Shown: one piece after another, positions 1 to 8,794 of the stretch
Numbering within the stretch: position 1 is the first letter of the stretch
Layout of the letters: every line of letters begins with the position of its first letter
Assembly (NCBI RefSeq): GCF_025917005.1
Contig: NZ_CP078091.1
Location: 558,001 to 622,000 of the forward strand
Reading direction: 5' to 3'
Length of the DNA stretch: 64,000 nt
DNA from: Porphyrobacter sp. ULC335
GTDB taxonomy: Bacteria > Pseudomonadota > Alphaproteobacteria > Sphingomonadales > Sphingomonadaceae
Notes under the pieces: model-generated
Seen by the model: only the letters and a program-made list of their open reading frames with translations
Databases searched by the model: none
What the model was told of the DNA's origin: nothing
Position numbers and translations under genes: made by a program

Positions 1-453
1 CCGGCGCATCAGGCCCCAGCTGCCGGTGTTGCCTTGGACCGTAAGCGCGATCACTTCGTCCACGCCGAACCTCTCGAAGGCCAGCGCGAGCGAGGCGGCG
101 GCGGCTTCCTTGGCATAGCCCTGCCCCCAGGCATCCTCGCGCAGCCGCCAGCCGATCTCCATCATCCCCTGCGGCCCGCCCGGCTGGTTGGAACGCTTCA
201 ATCCGCAAAAGCCGAGCAGCGCGGCATCATCCTTGCGCTCGATCACCCAGAAAGTGTGGCCGTGATCGTTGCGGTACCCTTCCACCCTCGTCTGTGCAGC
301 CGCGCGTGCAGCCTCGTCCTGCACACCGCCAAGCCAGCGCATCACCGCGGGCGTGTTGGTGGTGCGCCAGAACTCGGGCCAGTCATCCTCGCGCCAGTCG
401 CGCAGGATGAGGCGCGCGGTTTCGTGCCGGAATTCCGTCTCGCTGTCAGCCAT
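1..453 (-). CDS. GNAT N-acetyltransferase, RimJ/RimL type (C-terminus outside window)
   Basis: The first 151 residues are inside the window; the C-terminal end lies beyond base 1. The fold is GNAT: an opening RLILRDW strand at about residues 14-20, and the acetyl-CoA pyrophosphate-binding loop WGQGYA at about 109-114 followed by a helix. Such enzymes move an acetyl group from acetyl-CoA to an amine, in the RimJ/RimL branch often a protein N-terminus. The substrate cannot be read from sequence. The ATG at 453 overlaps the last 8 bases of hemB, so the gene is probably translated in the same transcript as hemB. It is incomplete only because of the window edge; no frameshift is visible. Confidence 0.85.
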   Translation of the reverse strand, partial: MADSETEFRHETARLILRDWREDDWPEFWRTTNTPAVMRWLGGVQDEAARAAAQTRVEGYRNDHGHTFWVIERKDDAALLGFCGLKRSNQPGGPQGMMEIGWRLREDAWGQGYAKEAAAASLALAFERFGVDEVIALTVQGNTGSWGLMRR

Positions 454-1441
454 TGAGCAGGCGGGCGACGTGCGCGGCGTGATAGGTCAGAATCCCGCTG
501 CACCCGGCGCGCTTGAAGGCGATCAGCTTTTCCAGCACCAGCGCGTCCCGGTCACCGATCCCGGCGGCCTGCGCGGCTTCGATCATCGCGTATTCGCCGC
601 TCACCTGATAGGCGAAGACCGGCACGTCGAAGCGCTGCTTTACGCGGTAGATGATGTCGAGATAGGCAAGGCCCGGCTTCACCATCACCGAATCCGCGCC
701 CTCGGCGATGTCGAGCGCGACTTCGCGCATCGCTTCGTCCGCGTTGGCGGGGTCCATCTGGTAGGCCTTCTTGTCGCCCTTCAGCAGCCCGCCGCTCCCC
801 ACCGCATCGCGGAAGGGGCCATAGAAGGCGCTGGCATATTTTGCGGCGTAGGACATGATCTGGACATTGGGGTGCCCGTTCATCTCCAGCGCCATGCGGA
901 TCGCCTTGATGCGGCCGTCCATCATGTCGGAAGGCGCGATGATGTCCGCGCCCGCATTCGCCTGATTGACCGCCTGATCGACCAGCATGGCGACCGTCTC
1001 GTCATTCACGACATAGCCCGCGTCATTCACAAGCCCGTCCTGCCCGTGGGAGGTATAGGGATCGAGCGCCACATCGGTCAGCACGCCGATGGAGTCCCCG
1101 CAGGCGTCCTTGATCGCCTTGATCGCCTGGCACATCAGGTTGTCGGGATTATGCGCCTCGGCCCCGTCATCGCTGCGCAATTCGCGCGGGGTGTTGGGGA
1201 ACAGCGCCACCACCGGAATGCCAAGCGCCGCCGCTTCCTTGGCGCGCGCCACAATTCCATCGACCGACCAGCGCGAGACGCCGGGCAGCGTGGCGATCGG
1301 CTCCTCCACCCCCTTGCCCGAGGTGACGAACAGCGGCCAGATCAGGTCGGCGGGGGTGAGCACGGTTTCGCGGTGGAGCGCGCGGCTCCAGCCGGTGGCG
1401 CGGGTGCGGCGAAGGCGGGTGTTGGGATAGCTTCCGGTCAT
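446..1441 (-). CDS. hemB: Delta-aminolevulinic acid dehydratase (porphobilinogen synthase)
   Basis: HemB joins two 5-aminolevulinate molecules into porphobilinogen, the second common step of tetrapyrrole synthesis, in the cytosol. The protein is 331 residues, the normal length. The two active-site lysines are visible in SYAAKYAS (K201) and MVKPGLAY (K255). At 122-136 the metal segment reads DVALDPYTSHGQDG: aspartates stand where Zn-type enzymes carry three cysteines, so this should be a Mg/K-type enzyme, as known in other alphaproteobacteria. The same frame stays open upstream, but the ATG at 1441 gives the family N-terminus (MTGSYPNTRLRR). It overlaps the acetyltransferase by 8 bp. Later haem genes (hemE, hemJ, ctaA) also lie in this window. 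Confidence 0.97.
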   Translation of the reverse strand: MTGSYPNTRLRRTRATGWSRALHRETVLTPADLIWPLFVTSGKGVEEPIATLPGVSRWSVDGIVARAKEAAALGIPVVALFPNTPRELRSDDGAEAHNPDNLMCQAIKAIKDACGDSIGVLTDVALDPYTSHGQDGLVNDAGYVVNDETVAMLVDQAVNQANAGADIIAPSDMMDGRIKAIRMALEMNGHPNVQIMSYAAKYASAFYGPFRDAVGSGGLLKGDKKAYQMDPANADEAMREVALDIAEGADSVMVKPGLAYLDIIYRVKQRFDVPVFAYQVSGEYAMIEAAQAAGIGDRDALVLEKLIAFKRAGCSGILTYHAAHVARLLNG

Positions 1442-1485
1442 GCGCGCAGACTTACGCGCAATCCGCGCCGGACGACAAGTGCCGG

Positions 1486-3264
1486 TTACAGCGTCGCGCC
1501 CGGTGTCTCGCCGCGTGTCCCTCGACGCGCCGTATCCACCTTCTCGATCTCGCGCACCGGCTCCTTGGTCTCGCCCGGCTGCGGGGCGAGATCGAGCAGC
1601 GCCGCGCCGACCTCGATTTCCTTGAGCCTGATCAGCTGGCGGCGGAAATCGATCAGCTCGGTGCCGGAAAGCAGCGCGCGGTTGACGAACTGCACTGTCG
1701 CCGGATTGATCGCCCGCCCGCCGCGATACATCTCGTAATGGAGGTGCGGGCCGGTGGAGAGGCCGGTCGAGCCGACATAGCCGATCACCTGTCCGCGCCG
1801 CACCGTCTGGCCGGCGCGCACCGCCATCTGGCTCATGTGGCAATAGCGGGTGGAAAGATTGCCGCTATGCTCCAGCCGCACCGCGATGCCGCAGCCGCCC
1901 GAGCGGCCCGCCGCGCTGACCCGCCCGTCGCTCACCGCGACGATCGGGGTGCCATAGCGCGCCTTGAAATCCATACCGGCGTGCATCCGGGTATAGCCGA
2001 GGATCGGGTGGCGGCGCATCCCGAAGTTCGAAGTGATTGGCCCCGGCACCGGCGCCAGCAGCCCGCGCCGCTGCTCGCCCACGCCCGAGGCTTCGTAGAA
2101 GCGGCCCTCGCCGCCCCAGCGCATCAGCTGGGTGCGCGGCTGTCCATTGCGGTCAACCCCGGCATAGAGCAATTGCCCCGCCTGCCGTTCGCCCGTGGCG
2201 GCGCGGCGATAGGCGATGATGACATCGAATTCGTCGTTCGCGCGGACTTCGCGGTCCATGTCGATCTGCGCGTCGAGTGCCTTGAGATATTCCTGCACCG
2301 CGCTGGCGGGGACGCCGGCCTGCCGCATCGAGCGGTAGAGGCTGGAACCGACCAGCCCGCGCACCCGCAGCGGGGTTTCGTCGACGCGGATGATGTTGCG
2401 CTTCAGCGCCAGCGGCCCCGTTGGCGCGACAGGGGTGCCGTCCTCGGCAACCACGCCCACGCCGGAGCGTGCGAGTTCAAGTTCCAGATCGAACCGCGCG
2501 CGGAAGGCAAGACTGTCGAGCGGGCGCGGCACATTCGGCCCCGGACGGCGGCCAAGCACCAGGTCCATCTGCGTGCCGGGCGCGATGTCGCCAACCGCCA
2601 CCGCCTGCCCGACCAGCGCAGCGGCACGGTCGATATCCCCGGGGGCAACCCCGGCGCGGCGCAGCATCGAGGCAAAGCTGTCGCCCGGCGCGAGCGTGAC
2701 GACGAACTGGATCTGCGGCCGTTCGGGCGCGCTCTTGAGCGGGATCACCGCGGTGGTCGGCCCCATTCGCCGGCCACTGTCTGCGCCGAGTGCGAGCGGC
2801 AGGATCATCTGGCTGCGCAATTCGCTCTGGATGGCATCGCCCTGCGGCATCGCGGGGCGGGCTTCCAGCGGGGTGAGATCGGGCCAGAAGGCAAGCGCCA
2901 CCACGCCCAGCCCCACCATCGTGCCCAGCCCGCGCAACCAGCGGCGGCTGCCGATCTGCTCGGCAAGGTCAGGGGCAAGGTCGAGCCGGTCGAACCAGCC
3001 GGAGGCGTCAAGACGCCATGTTTCATAGCGCGCGGCCAGCGCATCGAACCGCGCGGCAAGCTTGCGCTTCGCCTTCTGCGCCTGGGTCGGCTTGGCGAGC
3101 TGCCGCGAATTGCGCAGATAGGGGAGGAGGTCGCGCGCGGTTTCCGGATCGATCGCACCGGGCGTAACAGGCACGAGGGCGCGGCTTTCCGACGCGTCAC
3201 CATCCACGAGCGCGGCGTCGTCCGGATCGCCTCCGTCATTCACTTTGCGCGCTTGATCCAACAT
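1486..3264 (-). CDS. Membrane-anchored M23 family metallopeptidase
   Basis: This 592-residue protein is a probable peptidoglycan endopeptidase of the lysostaphin/M23 family acting in the periplasm. A charged cytosolic N-terminus of about 110 residues is followed by one membrane segment (about 115-130, GLGTMVGLGVVALAFW). Next come a LysM/OapA-like region (about 190-250), a linker, and a C-terminal M23 domain from about residue 410. The Zn ligands are seen in MHAGMDFK (HxxxD) and HLHYEM (HxH), so the site looks complete, unlike EnvC/NlpD-type activators. A tail of about 60 residues follows. It ends 44 bp before hemB on the same strand and starts divergently from the helicase gene. A second, shorter M23 protein lies at 62286-63023. 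Confidence 0.92.
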   Translation of the reverse strand: MLDQARKVNDGGDPDDAALVDGDASESRALVPVTPGAIDPETARDLLPYLRNSRQLAKPTQAQKAKRKLAARFDALAARYETWRLDASGWFDRLDLAPDLAEQIGSRRWLRGLGTMVGLGVVALAFWPDLTPLEARPAMPQGDAIQSELRSQMILPLALGADSGRRMGPTTAVIPLKSAPERPQIQFVVTLAPGDSFASMLRRAGVAPGDIDRAAALVGQAVAVGDIAPGTQMDLVLGRRPGPNVPRPLDSLAFRARFDLELELARSGVGVVAEDGTPVAPTGPLALKRNIIRVDETPLRVRGLVGSSLYRSMRQAGVPASAVQEYLKALDAQIDMDREVRANDEFDVIIAYRRAATGERQAGQLLYAGVDRNGQPRTQLMRWGGEGRFYEASGVGEQRRGLLAPVPGPITSNFGMRRHPILGYTRMHAGMDFKARYGTPIVAVSDGRVSAAGRSGGCGIAVRLEHSGNLSTRYCHMSQMAVRAGQTVRRGQVIGYVGSTGLSTGPHLHYEMYRGGRAINPATVQFVNRALLSGTELIDFRRQLIRLKEIEVGAALLDLAPQPGETKEPVREIEKVDTARRGTRGETPGATL

Positions 3265-3440
3265 TCCTGCCCCGAAAGCGGTGCCCTGTCGGGGCGATCA
3301 TGACACGACCCGAGGGCGCACCCCGGAACCCGCCTTGTCGCATTTTTCTGCCAGAACAAAGTAAATCCGGCGTTAACCAGCGACCAGCCGCATTGCGCAT
3401 GCGGTAAGGTGTTGTGCGTAGATGGGTCTGCCCCCCACGC

Positions 3441-6290
3441 ATGGCCTTGCCCGCTCCGGTCAAGCCTGACAGAACCGCCCGCACTGTGCCAGTTCCCCCG
3501 CCCGCCCGTCCCGCTTCGTTGCGGGGCAACACCGCCAGAGACGCCGCTCGCGACGAGCGGGTGCGTGCGGTGCTCGGGCCGACCAATACCGGCAAGACGC
3601 ACCTCGCCATCGAACGGATGTGCGGCCACTCCTCTGGCATGATGGGCTTTCCGCTGCGGCTGCTGGCGCGCGAGGTCTATGACCGGGTGCGCGCGATCAA
3701 GGGCGACAAGCAGGTGGCGCTGATCACCGGCGAGGAACGGATCGAACCGCCCGACGCGCGCTATTTCCTCTGCACCGCCGAAGCCATGCCGCGCACGGCG
3801 GGAGACGTCGCCTTCGTCGCGATCGACGAGGCGCAGTTGGGCGCGGATCCCGAACGCGGGCATATCTTCACCGACCGGCTGCTCCACGCACGCGGGCGGG
3901 AGGAGACGATGATCCTCGGCTCGGCCACCCTGGAACCGATGGTCAAGGCGCTGATCCCCAAGGCGGAAGTGACCAGCCGCCCGCGTTTCTCGACATTGAG
4001 CCATGCGGGGGTCTGCAAGCTGTCGCGCCTGCCCAAGCGCTCTGCCGTCGTCGCTTTCAGCGTCGAGCAGGTCTACGCTATGGCCGAAGCCTTGCGGCGC
4101 TTCCGCGGCGGGGCGGCGGTGGTGATGGGGGCGCTCTCGCCCGAAACGCGCAACAAGCAGGTCGCCATGTTCCAGTCGGGTGAGGTCGATTACATCGTCG
4201 CCACCGATGCTATCGGCATGGGGTTGAACCTCGATCTCGATCATGTCGCCTTCGCCGCGCTGAGCAAGTTCGACGGGCGGCGCAAGCGGCGGCTCACCCC
4301 CTCGGAGATGGCGCAGATCGCCGGACGCGCGGGGCGGCACCAGCGCGATGGCACCTTCGGAACACTCTCGGGCACCGGAAAAGGTGATGGCGAACCACTC
4401 GAATTCACCGACGAGGAAGTCTACGCGATCGAGGAGCACAAGTTCGCGCCCCTCACCCACCTGTTCTGGCGTGATGCCGATCCGCGCTTCGACCGGCTTG
4501 AAACGCTGATCGCCGATCTGGAGGCGCGGCCCGATCACGCCGTGCTCAAAGCCGCGCCCGAGGCCATCGACATGGCGGTGCTGCGCCGTCTCGCCGCAGA
4601 CCCCATCGCCGATTCCGTGCGTGGCGCTGGATCGGTGCGACGGTTCTGGGAGGCGTGCTCGCTCCCCGATTTCCGCAGCCTCGGCGTCGAACAGCATGCA
4701 CGCTTTGTCGCGCGGCTGTGGGAGGACTTGCGCGGCGGCTATCTCGGCGCGGATTTCGTCGCCGCACGCATCGCCGAGCTTGACCGGATGCAAGGCGACA
4801 TCGACACGCTGCAAGGGCGGATTGCGGCGATTCGCAGCTGGGCTTACATTTGCCAGCGGCCCGATTGGGTGCTGGCACGCGACGAAATGGCCGCACGCGC
4901 ACGCGCGGTCGAGGCGAAGCTTTCGGATGCGCTGCACGCGCGGCTGACCGAGCGCTTCGTGAACCGAAGGACGACACTCTTGATGAAATCGCTGGGGCAG
5001 GACGCAAGCGCGCTGCCCGTCACGCTTGAACCCGATGGCCACCTCACCGTGGAAGGGGAAAGCATCGGCCGGCTTGAAGGCTTCCGTTTCCATGTCGACC
5101 CGAATGCGGGCGTCGCCGACCGGCGGATGCTGCTGGCCGCCGGAGAGAAAGCGCTGCCCGCATTGTTGGAACGCCGCGCAGACTGGCTGCTGTCGCAGGG
5201 CATCACCGAACTGGAAATCTCGGGCGGGGCGATCCGCTGGCAAAGCCGCGCGCTGGCCGACATCTCCTTCCCCGGGCATCCCGGTTCGGGCAATTTCGGC
5301 ACACCGAAGCTCGCCCTGACCCGCGATGTCGTGCTGCTGCCAGAAGCCGCGAAGGCCAAGCTGGAGGCGGGCCTTGCCGCATGGCTCGACAAGCAGCTCG
5401 AACCGCTTGAACCCTTGCGCAAGCTGGCCGAAGCCGCGCGCGATCCCAATGCCGGGTCGCAGGCGCGCGCGCTGGTCATCACCCTGATCGAAGCGCGCGG
5501 CGTGATCAGCCGCGAGGAAGCGGGGCTGGAAAACCTGCCCAAGGAAATGCGCCCCTATCTGCGCAAGCTCGGGATCACCTTCGGCGCGCTCGATATCTTC
5601 GATGCGCCGCTGCTGAAGCCCGCGCCGCGCAAGCTGCTCCACGCACTGGGCCTTGATCTGCGCCCGGTGCAGGACGCGATGCTGCCGGTGCTCGCCGAGG
5701 GGAGCTGGGCCAAGGGACGCCTTCCCGCAGGATACCGCTATGCCGGCGCGCAGGCGATCCGCGTCGATCTGGCCGAGAAGATTCTGCGTGCCGCTTTCGA
5801 GGCGCGTGCTGCGGTAACGGCGGCCCACCCCAAGGAGCGCAACCGGCCCTTCCGGGTCGACCTGTCGCTGGCCGTTTCGGTCGGGCTGGAGGCGGAGAAT
5901 GCGCGCCGCTTGCTCGGCAGCGCAGGCTTCCGCTGCGACCGCGCCCGCACTCTGCCTGAAGGCGCACACGGCCCCGCCGCGCCCGATCGCTGGCACTGGC
6001 GCCCGCGCCGCCCCGGTGAACGCGAGGAGCGCCGTCCGGATCGCAAGGATGGTCGCCCCGACCGCGCCCAGGAACGCGCCCGGCCCCGCAGCAAGGGGCG
6101 TCCCGACAAGAGTGCCGACGGCAAGGAACGCAAGGGCGGCGACCGGCCGGACAACAAATCCAGACCCCCGCGTGAAGGCGGTCAGCGGCCCGCCAGACCG
6201 GCCCAGACCCCCCCTAGACCCGTCGCAGACACCGGCCCGGCCCGCGCCGGGGGTGCCTTCGACAAGCTGGCGGACCTGCTCAAGGGATGA
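3441..6290 (+). CDS. Suv3-like ATP-dependent RNA helicase
   Basis: This 949-residue superfamily 2 helicase resembles Suv3, the mitochondrial degradosome helicase, and its alphaproteobacterial relatives. Motif I is GPTNTGKT at 46-53. The DEAQ motif II (AIDEAQL), motif III SATLEP, TDAIGMGLNLDL and motif VI QIAGRAGRHQ are all present. It probably unwinds RNA during processing or decay. The last ~100 residues form a disordered tail rich in Lys, Arg, Pro and Gly, ending in a short hydrophobic piece ([10 protein letters not shown]). I chose ATG 3441; a GTG at 3414 is also in frame. Its stop overlaps the start of the S4 gene (ATGA), so the two are translationally coupled. Confidence 0.93.
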   Translation: MALPAPVKPDRTARTVPVPPPARPASLRGNTARDAARDERVRAVLGPTNTGKTHLAIERMCGHSSGMMGFPLRLLAREVYDRVRAIKGDKQVALITGEERIEPPDARYFLCTAEAMPRTAGDVAFVAIDEAQLGADPERGHIFTDRLLHARGREETMILGSATLEPMVKALIPKAEVTSRPRFSTLSHAGVCKLSRLPKRSAVVAFSVEQVYAMAEALRRFRGGAAVVMGALSPETRNKQVAMFQSGEVDYIVATDAIGMGLNLDLDHVAFAALSKFDGRRKRRLTPSEMAQIAGRAGRHQRDGTFGTLSGTGKGDGEPLEFTDEEVYAIEEHKFAPLTHLFWRDADPRFDRLETLIADLEARPDHAVLKAAPEAIDMAVLRRLAADPIADSVRGAGSVRRFWEACSLPDFRSLGVEQHARFVARLWEDLRGGYLGADFVAARIAELDRMQGDIDTLQGRIAAIRSWAYICQRPDWVLARDEMAARARAVEAKLSDALHARLTERFVNRRTTLLMKSLGQDASALPVTLEPDGHLTVEGESIGRLEGFRFHVDPNAGVADRRMLLAAGEKALPALLERRADWLLSQGITELEISGGAIRWQSRALADISFPGHPGSGNFGTPKLALTRDVVLLPEAAKAKLEAGLAAWLDKQLEPLEPLRKLAEAARDPNAGSQARALVITLIEARGVISREEAGLENLPKEMRPYLRKLGITFGALDIFDAPLLKPAPRKLLHALGLDLRPVQDAMLPVLAEGSWAKGRLPAGYRYAGAQAIRVDLAEKILRAAFEARAAVTAAHPKERNRPFRVDLSLAVSVGLEAENARRLLGSAGFRCDRARTLPEGAHGPAAPDRWHWRPRRPGEREERRPDRKDGRPDRAQERARPRSKGRPDKSADGKERKGGDRPDNKSRPPREGGQRPARPAQTPPRPVADTGPARAGGAFDKLADLLKG

Positions 6291-6652
6291 CGGCGGAGGG
6301 TGCGGGACAGTCGCTCAGGATCGACCGCCTGCTGGTCTATCTCCGCTTCGCCCGCACCCGGTCTGCTGCGCAGGCACTGATCGATACCCACGCTTTGCGC
6401 CGCAACAGAAAGCATGTGCTGCGCGGATCGGAGCAGGCCCGTATCGGGGACGTGCTGACTTTGGCGCTGGGCACGAACGTACGGGTGATCGAGCTTACCG
6501 CCCTGCCCGATCGGCGCGGCTCTCCCGCACAGGCGGCTTCGCATTATCGGGAGGTTGATTCTGACGGGCTTGACCGTAAAGGGCAAATGACCATAGCAGC
6601 GTCGCCTTCCTTGGCGGATCATCCGCCGGACGAACCCGAAGACTTCCTTTGA
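6287..6652 (+). CDS. S4 RNA-binding domain protein (HslR-like)
   Basis: This is a 121-residue protein with an S4 domain at about 9-75: [20 protein letters not shown], then a G-D-x-L-type strand ([10 protein letters not shown]). S4 domains bind structured RNA; the HslR family binds ribosomal particles that carry stalled nascent chains. The C-terminal 45 residues are polar and probably disordered. The start ATG overlaps the helicase stop by 4 bp, so an RNA helicase and an RNA-binding protein are made together. fdxA starts 10 bp later. The HslR assignment is by family resemblance; a partner role for the helicase is inference. Confidence 0.88.
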   Translation: MTAEGAGQSLRIDRLLVYLRFARTRSAAQALIDTHALRRNRKHVLRGSEQARIGDVLTLALGTNVRVIELTALPDRRGSPAQAASHYREVDSDGLDRKGQMTIAASPSLADHPPDEPEDFL

Positions 6653-6662
6653 AAGAGCCGCA

Positions 6663-7001
6663 ATGACTTACGTCGTCACTGAAGACTGCATAAAGTGCAA
6701 GTACACCGACTGTGTGGAAGTGTGCCCGGTCGACTGCTTCTATGAAGGCGAGAACATGCTGGTGATCAATCCCAGCGAGTGCATCGATTGCGGCGTGTGC
6801 GAGCCGGAATGCCCGGCCGAGGCGATTCTGCCCGACACGGAAGACGGGCTGGAAAAGTGGCTCGAGCTGAACACCAAGTTCTCGGCGCAGTGGCCCAACA
6901 TCACCAGCCAGAAGGCGCCGCCCGAAGATGCCGACGCGCACAAGGGCGAAAAGGACAAGTTCGAGAAGTATTTCAGCGCCGATCCGGGTGATGGCGACTG
7001 A
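6663..7001 (+). CDS. fdxA: 7Fe ferredoxin FdxA ([3Fe-4S][4Fe-4S])
   Basis: This 112-residue ferredoxin is a small cytosolic electron carrier. The N-terminal half holds the cluster ligands: [18 protein letters not shown] (one Cys missing from the classical CxxCxxC pattern, giving the 3Fe cluster) and [12 protein letters not shown] (4Fe cluster). The C-terminal 50 residues are the typical alphaproteobacterial extension rich in Asp, Glu and Lys. It lies 10 bp after the S4 gene, with the ATG preceded by GAAAGAGCCGCA. The order helicase, S4, fdxA, carD is one I recognise from other alphaproteobacteria. The electron partner cannot be told from sequence. Confidence 0.95.
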   Translation: MTYVVTEDCIKCKYTDCVEVCPVDCFYEGENMLVINPSECIDCGVCEPECPAEAILPDTEDGLEKWLELNTKFSAQWPNITSQKAPPEDADAHKGEKDKFEKYFSADPGDGD

Positions 7002-7268
7002 TTTTTGCGCCTAACCTATCAATCTGCATAGCTGCATAGGCCTGCGCAAATCGCCGACTCGCAATTTTGTTGCAGACGTGCTATATAATCGGATGACCGC
7101 GCTGGGCAGAGCCCGCGCAGGCGTTGAAAACCAGGAAGGCCCGACACCAGCAACCCCCTAACCGGATGATCTACACCCGGCGCTCTCTCCGTGAGGGGAA
7201 AGGTCGCGCTGCCGGGTAAGTCGTCCGCTCTCTCCCGTTGCCAGGTCGGCCGATTGAAAGGAACTTGC
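7002..7268 (+). promoter_or_regulatory. fdxA-carD intergenic region with a likely -10 element
   Basis: This gap has no gene that I can support. A clear TATAAT hexamer lies at 7084-7089 within TATATAAT, in a locally AT-rich stretch of a GC-rich genome. No good -35 box sits 16-18 bp upstream, so it may be an extended or activator-dependent promoter. A leader of about 180 nt would then precede carD. The carD start itself has a good ribosome site (GAAAGGAAC) ending just before the ATG at 7269. Confidence 0.4.
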
Positions 7269-7802
7269 ATGGCAAGCACCGCGAACGCATTCACCGTCGG
7301 CGATTATGTTGTCTACCCCAAGCACGGCGTAGGCCGGGTGATCGAGCTCCAGAGCGAGGAAATCGCCGGGATGCAGCTCGAACTCTACGTCCTCCGTTTC
7401 GAGAAAGAGCGCATGACTCTGCGTGTGCCGGTGGGCAAGGTCGAAGCGATCGGAATGCGCAAGCTGTCTTCCGACAAGACCCTCAGGCAGGCGATGGAAA
7501 CCCTCAAGGGCAAGCCCAAGGTGAAGCGCACCATGTGGTCGCGCCGCGCCCAGGAATATGAAGCGAAGATCAACTCGGGCGACCTCGTGTCGATTGCCGA
7601 AGTGACCCGCGACCTGTTCCGCCCGGAAGACCAGCCCGAGCAGTCCTATTCGGAGCGCCAGATCTTCGAAGCGGCATCGAGCCGCCTCGCTCGCGAACTC
7701 GCGGCGATGGAAGAGACTGACGAGCCCACCGCGCTCGGCAAGATCCTCGACGTGCTGCGCGAACACGCTCCGCAATATTACGACACCGCCGAAGAAGCCT
7801 GA
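7269..7802 (+). CDS. carD: CarD family transcription regulator
   Basis: CarD-type proteins bind the RNA polymerase beta subunit and stabilise open promoter complexes, in particular at rRNA promoters. The 177-residue protein has the N-terminal Tudor-like RNA polymerase interaction domain (FTVGDYVVYPKHGVGRVIEL, about 8-65) and a helical C-terminal DNA-contact domain ending EHAPQYYDTAEEA. The frame is open further upstream, but the ATG at 7269 follows GAAAGGAAC and gives the family N-terminus. It is followed by a strong hairpin terminator. It is a single gene with its own likely promoter, downstream of fdxA. Confidence 0.94.
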   Translation: MASTANAFTVGDYVVYPKHGVGRVIELQSEEIAGMQLELYVLRFEKERMTLRVPVGKVEAIGMRKLSSDKTLRQAMETLKGKPKVKRTMWSRRAQEYEAKINSGDLVSIAEVTRDLFRPEDQPEQSYSERQIFEAASSRLARELAAMEETDEPTALGKILDVLREHAPQYYDTAEEA

Positions 7803-7830
7803 GGCACCTTCCGCGACAAGCGAACATCAA

Positions 7831-7859
7831 GGGCTGCCCTGCGGGGCGGCCCTTTTTGT
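7831..7859 (+). terminator. Rho-independent terminator after carD
   Basis: A hairpin with stem GGGCTGCC / GGCGGCCC is followed directly by TTTTTGTTT. It sits about 30 bp past the carD stop and before the next gene on the same strand. Confidence 0.85.
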
Positions 7860-7922
7860 TTGCACCATGCCAGTAGGTGTATTACACAGGCAACACGCCA
7901 ACCGGCTCACGGGAGAGACCGC

Positions 7923-8753
7923 ATGATCCACGCCATCTACCACCGCCTCGCTCCGGCTGCGCTGATCGCCCTTGCCATCCCGCTCGCCGGTTGTGACGGC
8001 GCGGATATCGAGATCAACGGGCAGAAGGGCGTGCCGCTCTCCGACATCGAGATCGCCGGCGCCCCGCCGTCCAAGGTGTTCCTTGCCTCTGGTGACACCG
8101 TGATCCTGACCGAGGGCGATACCTTCGCGATCAAGGTCGAAGGCAGCGGCACCGAAGGCCTGCGCTTCGTGCGCGACAGCGAGCTGATCGGCATCACCCG
8201 CGAGGAAGGCTGGGAGGGCGAGACGAACGCCACCATCCGCATCACCATGCCCGCGCCCAAGGAAGTCGTGATCGGCGGCAGCGGCACGGTGAAGGCGCAA
8301 GGTCTGGCGAGCGAGGCGGATATCAACATCGGCGGCAGCGGGCTGGTCGAATTCGGCAGCATTGCGGCGCAGCGACTCGCCATCAATATCGGCGGCAGCG
8401 GCACGGTGCGCGGGGCTGGCACCACCAAAGAGCTGGAAGTGCTGATCGGCGGCAGCGGTGAAGTGGAACTGGCCGGATTGAAGGCCGATACGGCGGAAGT
8501 CACCATCGGCGGCGCGGGCGATATCGCCTTTGCCTCGGACGGCACGGTTGAAGCCAACATCATGGGCGCAGGCGATGTCACCGTTACGGGAACGGCCAAG
8601 TGCACGGTCAATGCCGTGGGATCGGGCGCGCTGAACTGCTCGCCCGGCGGTAGCGGAGCGACAGCCTCGATCCCGGCGCCTGCGCAAAGCCCCGAGGTAC
8701 CGGTCGCGCCCAAGGCACCGGCCGCGCCGGTAGCGGCCAAACCCGCAGAATAG
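7923..8753 (+). CDS. Lipoprotein with GIN (DUF2807) beta-helix domain
   Basis: This 276-residue protein carries a lipoprotein signal peptide with lipobox LAGC (Cys24), so it should be anchored in an envelope membrane facing the periplasm. The body is a putative auto-transporter adhesin head (GIN) domain: a right-handed beta-helix with the turn IGGSG recurring at regular spacing (five near-copies between about 120 and 205, the last as IGGAG). The C-terminal ~35 residues are Ala/Pro-rich. The function is unknown in this family. The ATG at 7923 is chosen because it begins the signal peptide; an upstream in-frame start would bury it. Confidence 0.8.
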   Translation: MIHAIYHRLAPAALIALAIPLAGCDGADIEINGQKGVPLSDIEIAGAPPSKVFLASGDTVILTEGDTFAIKVEGSGTEGLRFVRDSELIGITREEGWEGETNATIRITMPAPKEVVIGGSGTVKAQGLASEADINIGGSGLVEFGSIAAQRLAINIGGSGTVRGAGTTKELEVLIGGSGEVELAGLKADTAEVTIGGAGDIAFASDGTVEANIMGAGDVTVTGTAKCTVNAVGSGALNCSPGGSGATASIPAPAQSPEVPVAPKAPAAPVAAKPAE

Positions 8754-8794
8754 CATTTGCCTTATGGCAGGCGACGCGCGACATTGTTCGCGTG

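Noticed and set aside
1442..1843. A longer hemB protein starting at 1843
   Set aside because: The added residues are the shadow of the M23 peptidase gene and the family N-terminus starts at ATG 1441.
3240..5996. A 918-codon open frame on the minus strand opposite the helicase
   Set aside because: It has no domain or signal and lies entirely across the Suv3-like gene and the divergent promoter; it is a GC-driven shadow.
7061..7089. TTGTTG as a -35 box for the carD promoter
   Set aside because: The spacing to TATAAT is only 11 bp, too short for a sigma-70 promoter, so only the -10 element is reported.
8262..8520. Repeated GGCGGCAGCGG blocks, looking like a short direct-repeat array
   Set aside because: They are the codons of the IGGSG turns of a lipoprotein, in frame and with no spacer structure of a CRISPR array.
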